Below, piece by piece: positions 58,539 through 64,000 of a DNA stretch of 64,000 nucleotides; position 1 is the first letter of the stretch, and the number at the start of each line of letters is the position of its first letter. Both the position numbers and the translations under genes were made by a program. This stretch comes from Volvox africanus (lineage: Eukaryota; Chlorophyta; Chlorophyceae; Chlamydomonadales; Volvocaceae). The notes under the pieces are model-generated. The model did not search any database and had not been told where the DNA came from. It saw nothing but the letters and a program-made list of their open reading frames with translations. The stretch covers positions 248,001 through 312,000 of the forward strand of contig BSDZ01000009.1 in the NCBI GenBank assembly GCA_030268105.1, given 5' to 3'.

Positions 58539-60969
58539 CTCTACTTTTCACTAAGCGAAAACAAAATATATTGCAACGAATGTTATGCACAGGGCAATAT
58601 GCTGGCACCCGCGCTGCTTAGCCCGTAGTAAGGCCTGCGTTGGCAAGGTAGTCTATAAATGTACAGTAAAGGACCTGATAACATGTGTGTCAAAGGTCAA
58701 TAGCCCATCATAAAAAGCTTTGACCTACGTGTTGAAACCTGCAAATGCTCATGGCAACCGACAAGCATGTAACCGACATATACCGGCAAATCGTTGATCG
58801 GGCCGTTGGAGGTTGGACCTTCAACACTGGGACTACCGTTGCACAATCTCATATTATCTTCGTTCACAGTATTTTATTCATTCGCACCTTTCAACTAAAA
58901 TTAAAGAAAACATCATCCTTCTCGATTGGGTCCATCAATCCTCGGGAGATTGTGTGCCCATCCCGAGCTGCAAAGACCGCAAACCTTGCAGAGAAATCCG
59001 AACGCACGTTAGCACCAATCCTATTAATAGTGATCGAGGTGAGTTTGATAGCCAGGCATTCCTGGTAACGCAAGAAAAGCAATCAAGGGACGACCACCAC
59101 GCAGCCAAGCAAACAATGTCCCACACGAGGGGGTAAACGGGCAGAGGTGGAATGCTTAGCCAAAGATTGTGTCTGCATAGGTAATCCGAAAATCCATTTC
59201 CACTTCCTGAATAGTTATCGCAACAGTACATTCCTAAAGGAGATGGCAACGATGTCCCCTAACCATCTGTTCATCGCTAGGGAAAACCGCAAGCAAAGGT
59301 CCACGTCCACGCTTCACACGCTGCATGGGAAAGGCAGTCAAGGGCTAACCGCCAAAAGTTTTGTTTTTATGGATGTTCTCCCAGGGGCAGGTGCCGCATG
59401 CGTGAAAGGGTGCGAGCAAGGTCACCCAACAAGTTGTCTAGTGCGATGGGCGGATCGTGGGCAGCAGCCCGCACATGCCCATCATGCCACGAATCGCCAG
59501 GTGAATGTGAATGTGAATGTGAAGGCCTCCTTGGGCTGGCAGGAGGAATATATAGGTAGCCCCCACACCCCTGTGCACGGCGATGATCACAGTGGCCTCG
59601 CTCTGGCAGATAGATGGCGGGACTTTCTATCCACCTCTGCAGCACGCCATTGCCGCCGTGAGGTTCTTCATGTCTGTTTGGACGGACTGCCCGTGAAATC
59701 AAGGAGGTAAAAGACCCGACTGATACAGTAACATAAATTCTTCTTGTGAATTGAATGCATCGTATGACCGGCGAATGCTGCTACATATGTATTTTGTTAA
59801 GCGCAACGCGTCCACGACCCAAGGGTCGTTTTTCTGGGTCATTAAGAGATTACTTCATTCAGTAGACACAAGAACAGTTTCCGAGAATATTTGCTGCCAT
59901 GATGCTTTGTATTAATGGACGTGAAGAATTTGACCGTGTGAAGCTTTATTTCGATTTTTTTCCAGTGACTAACACCATTCATCCTCTTTTTTGTCAGTCA
60001 TTCATATATGTCCTCGTTCTCCAATTGCACCATTGGACTGTCAATTGGTGGGCTGTCTCGCCTCGCACCGGATGATGGCGGATGTACCTTCACCCATGTT
60101 TGGGTCATCAGAACAAAAAAGCTAAATGCGAGGCCTGCTGTACTGCCAGTCTGCTGTACTGCCAGTGAGGTTGACCATGTCAGGTAAAAGTATTTGTCTG
60201 ACAGTAATTGGGAATTGATAGCTGCGCTCCTTTCCTGATATGAGAGGCCCCGCTGTCAAGAGCCAGTCACCTGTCTTTCCTCTGGTTGTGGCGCCAGGTT
60301 CCCATCAAGCGCGCGTCATTTTTTGGCATGTTGTGGATGGAACGTTGCAAGGCGTGAAGCATTCAACCGAACCGAACCGAGGGATATGAAGTTAGGTTGC
60401 CCCATTATTCACCTCAGAGAGGTCCTTGGCGTTCGTATACAACAATTGTTTGGTTGGTCGCTTCTGCGCTGCTGCCACGTAGACTAAACTCTCTCTCGCG
60501 GATCAACTCGTATTGGTTTGGCTTGGTAGATAGATCATTCACACTAGTCCCATTTTCTGGATACATAGTTGCTCAAACTTTCGAATCTTTGCCGTACCAG
60601 TCACCCGTTTGTGACGGGATAGACCACGCAGCCTATCAACACTGCAGCAGCTTCAGATGGCCTAGATGGTCGCTTTGGCGGCGAAAGCTCGACCTTGTGC
60701 TGTTGCCCTAAGCAACAACGAGTTGCACTGACGGGTGGTAGATCCGAGCTCCTTTGCAAACGGCTTTATTTCCCGAACATTAATAAGTCCTTCACGCTGC
60801 GCAGCAGTTGGGCAGTGCGGCGAGAAGCGGCACCGCTCCAGAAGCTTCATCTTTCTTTTCTTTTTTGATGGTCATTGCCTGATTGTGCTACCCGGCGAGG
60901 TTGCAGCTGCTCGCTATTAGAGAGCTGCAATTAGGACAACATCGGGTCGGCGCAATAAGCGTAATCCAA
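58539..60969. other. Intergenic region between divergent UFC1 and the last gene
   Basis: Must hold both promoters. Visible simple features are a GAATGT hexamer repeat near 59498-59524 and a 16-bp tandem duplication (CTGCTGTACTGCCAGT twice) near 60137-60168. The ORF at 59147-59710 (+) has no recognisable family and is not called. Confidence 0.45.
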
Positions 60970-63900
60970 ATGGCTTCTTCCGATATCTCGGAACAAAAAG
61001 CGCCGTCATCCGAAATTCAGTCTTCATCTTCATCTTCGTCATGGATAAGAGGATACAGAAGAGGGGGGCCGCGACTATTACGGAGGCCCTCGCGATTTGG
61101 ATCGCCATTGTTGTCGTCGTCGTCGGCGGCAGCGGGTCCGAATCTGCGACGAGCACTCGCGACTGCGCTTCTCCTGGAAGCCATGGTTGCGGTCGTGCTG
61201 GCGCTGCTTCTGGCCGGCACCAGCAACACCGCGCAGGCAACTCCCGGGCGGCTGGCGGCGGATTTCCCAGGAGGGAGAACCGGAGTGATGACCCATGGGT
61301 CGTCACATCGGTCGTCACGGGCCCTAATGCAGCAGGTGACCCACTGGAAAACCGCATGCATGCGGCGGGAGTGAGTTTAGGTCGTTGACCACCCGGTGGC
61401 GACGAACGCAATATTTGCAGTTTTCCAAATTCCTGAAAAGTATGTACGACGTGGGGCTTTCCTCCGTTGCAAGATCCAGAATTGATTACGCCGTGTATCT
61501 CGTGCAGCCCCCCCTCATCAGCGACTGTCTCTCTCTTACCCTAATCATTGACTTATTGTCAGCTTCGCTCGCGAAGAAGGGCATCCCCATTCCAGCTCCC
61601 CAAACTGCCGTACAGATGTTCGAACCGCTGCTACACCTCCACTACACTGGAGCAGTGGAGAGCCAAAAAGGCCTTTTCTCGAGATGCTGACAGGGTGCTT
61701 CTGCACCTTGATATTGTGCTGATTTGTGCCGTACATGTACGACTACTGCATCCTCCCTCACATGTCCGACTTGCCCACTCCCGCACAGGCCTCGGCCTCG
61801 TCTTCGAGCAACAGCCTCCCCGTACAGATCGTTGGTGAACCCCCTGGTGCGGCGATACCAGGGGCCGGGGCTGGCGTGCCAGGAGTCGATAGCGGCATTA
61901 GCAGCGGAGGCGGAGGCGCCGCCGCTGCCCGGGAGACCTCAGTGGTATCGCAACATGCACCGGCACCGGCACCGGCGCTTACGACCGGCGGCGGCGGTGG
62001 GACTGGAAACATCATAGGCGATGCCATCAACAACACTATGGGCGGCGGAGGCGGAGGCGGAGCTATTGGCGCTGTCTCCAGCAACGTCGCCGGCAGCAGT
62101 GGCGGCGGCGGCGATGGTTCAGGCGGTAGCGCCAGCGGGGACAGCGGCGGCATTAGCTTCATGGCGCCAAATCTGAGTGGCGGCGGCCCCATGACGGCGG
62201 ATCAGAACGAGCTGTCCATTAATTTGAGCAGTAAGGCCGACAACGTTACGAACCGAACTAACTTAACGGCCGTTGGTACTACAGGCGGTAGCACTGGCAG
62301 TAACATCAGCAGTGGCGTCAGTGGGCCATCAGCATTGCCAGTTTCTAATGTCGGTAGCGGCGACGTCGGGGCACCCAACGTTATCGCCGCTACAGGACCT
62401 ACTGACGCCGACGCCAGCGGCGGCGGCAGTAGCGTCATGGCGCCGACACTGAGCGGCGGCGGCCCCATGCCGGCGGACCAAGACAATCGGGGCGGCGATT
62501 TGGGGAATCTTACCTCAGCATCCTCGGATACCCCCTCCAACGATACCCACAACGACACCTTGGGCAGTAGTGGTAGTAGCAGCGGCGGCGGCAGGGAGAG
62601 CGGGTCTCCAACTAGCGGCAGTAACAGCAGCGATGAAAGTGGGACTGTCACCGCCTCGGCCGGTGTGCCCGGCGTCACTGCCTCAGCTGCACCCAGTCAG
62701 CTTGACGATTCGTCTTCCGGGGCAGGCGCCCGCGGCAGTAGCGGCGGCAGTAGCGGCGACAGTAGCGGCGGCGGCAAGGCGATCGGTACCCGATCGGACG
62801 CACTACATGGTGTTGACGGGTGGCCTTGCGACTGGCGGCGCGCTCATTCAGATTGTGCCATGGGCTACAGCTGCATTCCCAGCAGCAGCAGTGGATCTGA
62901 TGAAGGTACGACATTTTTTGTTGTTTTGGGTATTGGATGTTATGCTTTCTTGTATCCTTAATCTTTCTCGTTGTTGGTTGTAGTAGCTAAGCCAAATACA
63001 CGCAAGTGCGCGGCCGTCCGTATCTAACAATCCCTGCGAGTTATAAGACTGACCATCTTTACCCGTCGTACCGCCGCCGCAGGTACTTGTACGGCAAACC
63101 CAGTGGGGGGTAACCCCATCCCAGCCAACCTCGGCTACCCTGTGGTGTTTTACCCTCTCACCAACGGCTCGCTTGGCACCTGGCCCCCTGGATCTGGATC
63201 CGCGTACGACGGATTAATCGTACAGGGCAACGTGTATGCGGACCCCTTGGAGGATTCGGATCCGGACGAGCTGTTCCCCGGAGCGATCACCTGTGACCAA
63301 AGTAGGATGGTCGTTAGGGTGGTTAAAATCGTTAAAATCGTTTCCTTCCAAGAACCCGTGTAGATTATCATTCCTCTCCCCATTTCACATTGTTTTCTCC
63401 AGGTTCCAGCTCTCTTATTGCCATCCCTGGACTGACGTACGGCCGCACGGGCGCCTTCACAATCAGCTTCTGGATGCGCAAACGGCCGGAGGACACGGCT
63501 ACTGGGCCGGACGATACGGATATGTACGGCGGCAACGCTTACGATAGCATTGATACCAACACTAGCAACAGCAATCGTACTTCCTGGGTCGCCCCAGTGT
63601 ACGAATACATGCTGACGCACGCCAACCTCCAACCGCTCGGGCCTCAGGCCTCTAAATCCACTCCCATGGATCGAAATCAGGTACTTCTGGGCGGGGGAGG
63701 GTAGCGGGAGGTAGGGGCGGGGTGGGGGGGCGGGAGGAGTCGCGGAAGAGGGGCCGTGTCTTTGGCCCGCAGCTTCCCTCCGTTGGCCTTCAAGCCATCG
63801 TTAACGAAACCCAATCTCAGTGGAGCTATTTGCCCCGTTATCGGTTAGTCAACTTCTCGAGCCAACTGAAAACCCACCCGCCACATCCCGCCAGATCCCT

Positions 63901-64000
63901 CCGCCTCTGCCGTATTCCTCATCAGCAGTGCATAATCACGTCCCGCCTCTCACTTCGTCGTGCACTCTTATCGTTTTAAACCGAGCAAAGGCTATTGATT
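60970..64000 (+). CDS. Ser/Gly-rich membrane glycoprotein with possible concanavalin/LamG-like domain (3' end outside window)
   Basis: The chosen start at 60970 (an in-frame ATG at 60883 also exists) gives a basic, Ser-rich N-terminus and a hydrophobic anchor (ATALLLEAMVAVVLALLLAG, residues about 63-83). Exons read: 60970-61335; an uncertain one near 61427; 61789-62905; 63083-63301; 63403-63680; then more beyond. Exon 61789-62905 codes about 370 residues of Gly/Ser/Ala/Asn-rich sequence with near-repeats (FMAPNLSGGGPMTADQ and VMAPTLSGGGPMPADQ), then WPCDWRRAHSDCAMGYSC. The next exons read PVVFYPLTNGSLGTWPPG and LIAIPGLTYGRTGAFTISFW, the latter recalling the strand pattern of LamG/concanavalin-like domains. 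It is probably a surface or matrix protein. The C-terminal part, which could carry a signalling domain, is not visible. Confidence 0.6.
62140..62500 (+). repeat. Imperfect internal duplication in the Ser/Gly-rich exon
   Basis: MAPNLSGGGPMTADQ (about 62161-62205) and MAPTLSGGGPMPADQ (about 62437-62481) are near-identical 15-residue blocks about 276 bp apart, each preceded by Ser/Gly-rich sequence. This points to an internal duplication that has since diverged. Confidence 0.75.

Noticed and set aside
59147..59710. 187-codon plus-strand ORF upstream of the last gene
   Set aside because: Contains a simple hexamer repeat translated as VNVNV, has no family resemblance and no supporting splice sites.

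Overview
This window is nuclear DNA of a green alga, most likely a colonial volvocine (Volvox/Eudorina/Yamagishiella type). The evidence is: genes cut into many short exons by GT-AG introns of roughly 100-400 bp; GC-rich exons; long Ser/Gly/Ala/Gln/His-rich insertions inside conserved domains; TGTAA-type poly(A) signals downstream of several stops; and family content typical of Chlamydomonas relatives (a very large class III nucleotide cyclase with a solute-binding-like ectodomain, and a flagellar coiled-coil protein). All exon models were assembled by eye from reading frame, splice-site sequence, phase and family resemblance. No alignment or transcript data were available.

Layout. 1-14.0 kb (+): 3' part of a giant membrane nucleotide cyclase. 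14.0-17.3 kb: no supported gene. 17.3-21.3 kb (-): a weak ORF, a doubtful secreted Cys-rich protein, an orphan membrane protein and a TMEM18 homologue. 21.5-24.2 kb (+): a glutathione S-transferase, head-to-head with TMEM18. 25.4-28.9 kb (-): a coiled-coil/IQ protein, probably DRC10 of the axonemal nexin-dynein regulatory complex, head-to-head with a PP2C phosphatase (29.3-32.2 kb, +). 32.2-35.3 kb: non-genic, with a decayed LINE endonuclease-like stretch. 35.3-37.5 kb (+): quinolinate phosphoribosyltransferase. 38.9-46.8 kb (-): a 19-exon histidyl-tRNA synthetase, head-to-head with the next gene. 47.1-54.7 kb (+): a membrane-anchored atypical thioredoxin that appears to be spliced in frame to a molybdenum-cofactor-sulfurase-type (NifS-like) PLP domain. 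57.7-58.5 kb (-): UFC1, the E2 enzyme of UFMylation. 61.0 kb to the end (+): start of a Ser/Gly-rich membrane glycoprotein with a possible concanavalin/LamG-like region, cut by the window end.

Most genes are unrelated housekeeping, signalling or ciliary genes and do not form a pathway. Three divergent pairs share short (about 250-410 bp) promoter regions. The two most unusual items lie in the same gene: (i) the inferred thioredoxin-sulfurase fusion, and (ii) an AT-rich remnant of a bacterial IS3-family transposase, partly duplicated in inverted orientation, inside an intron of that gene. The IS remnant suggests transfer from a bacterium, possibly an intracellular symbiont.
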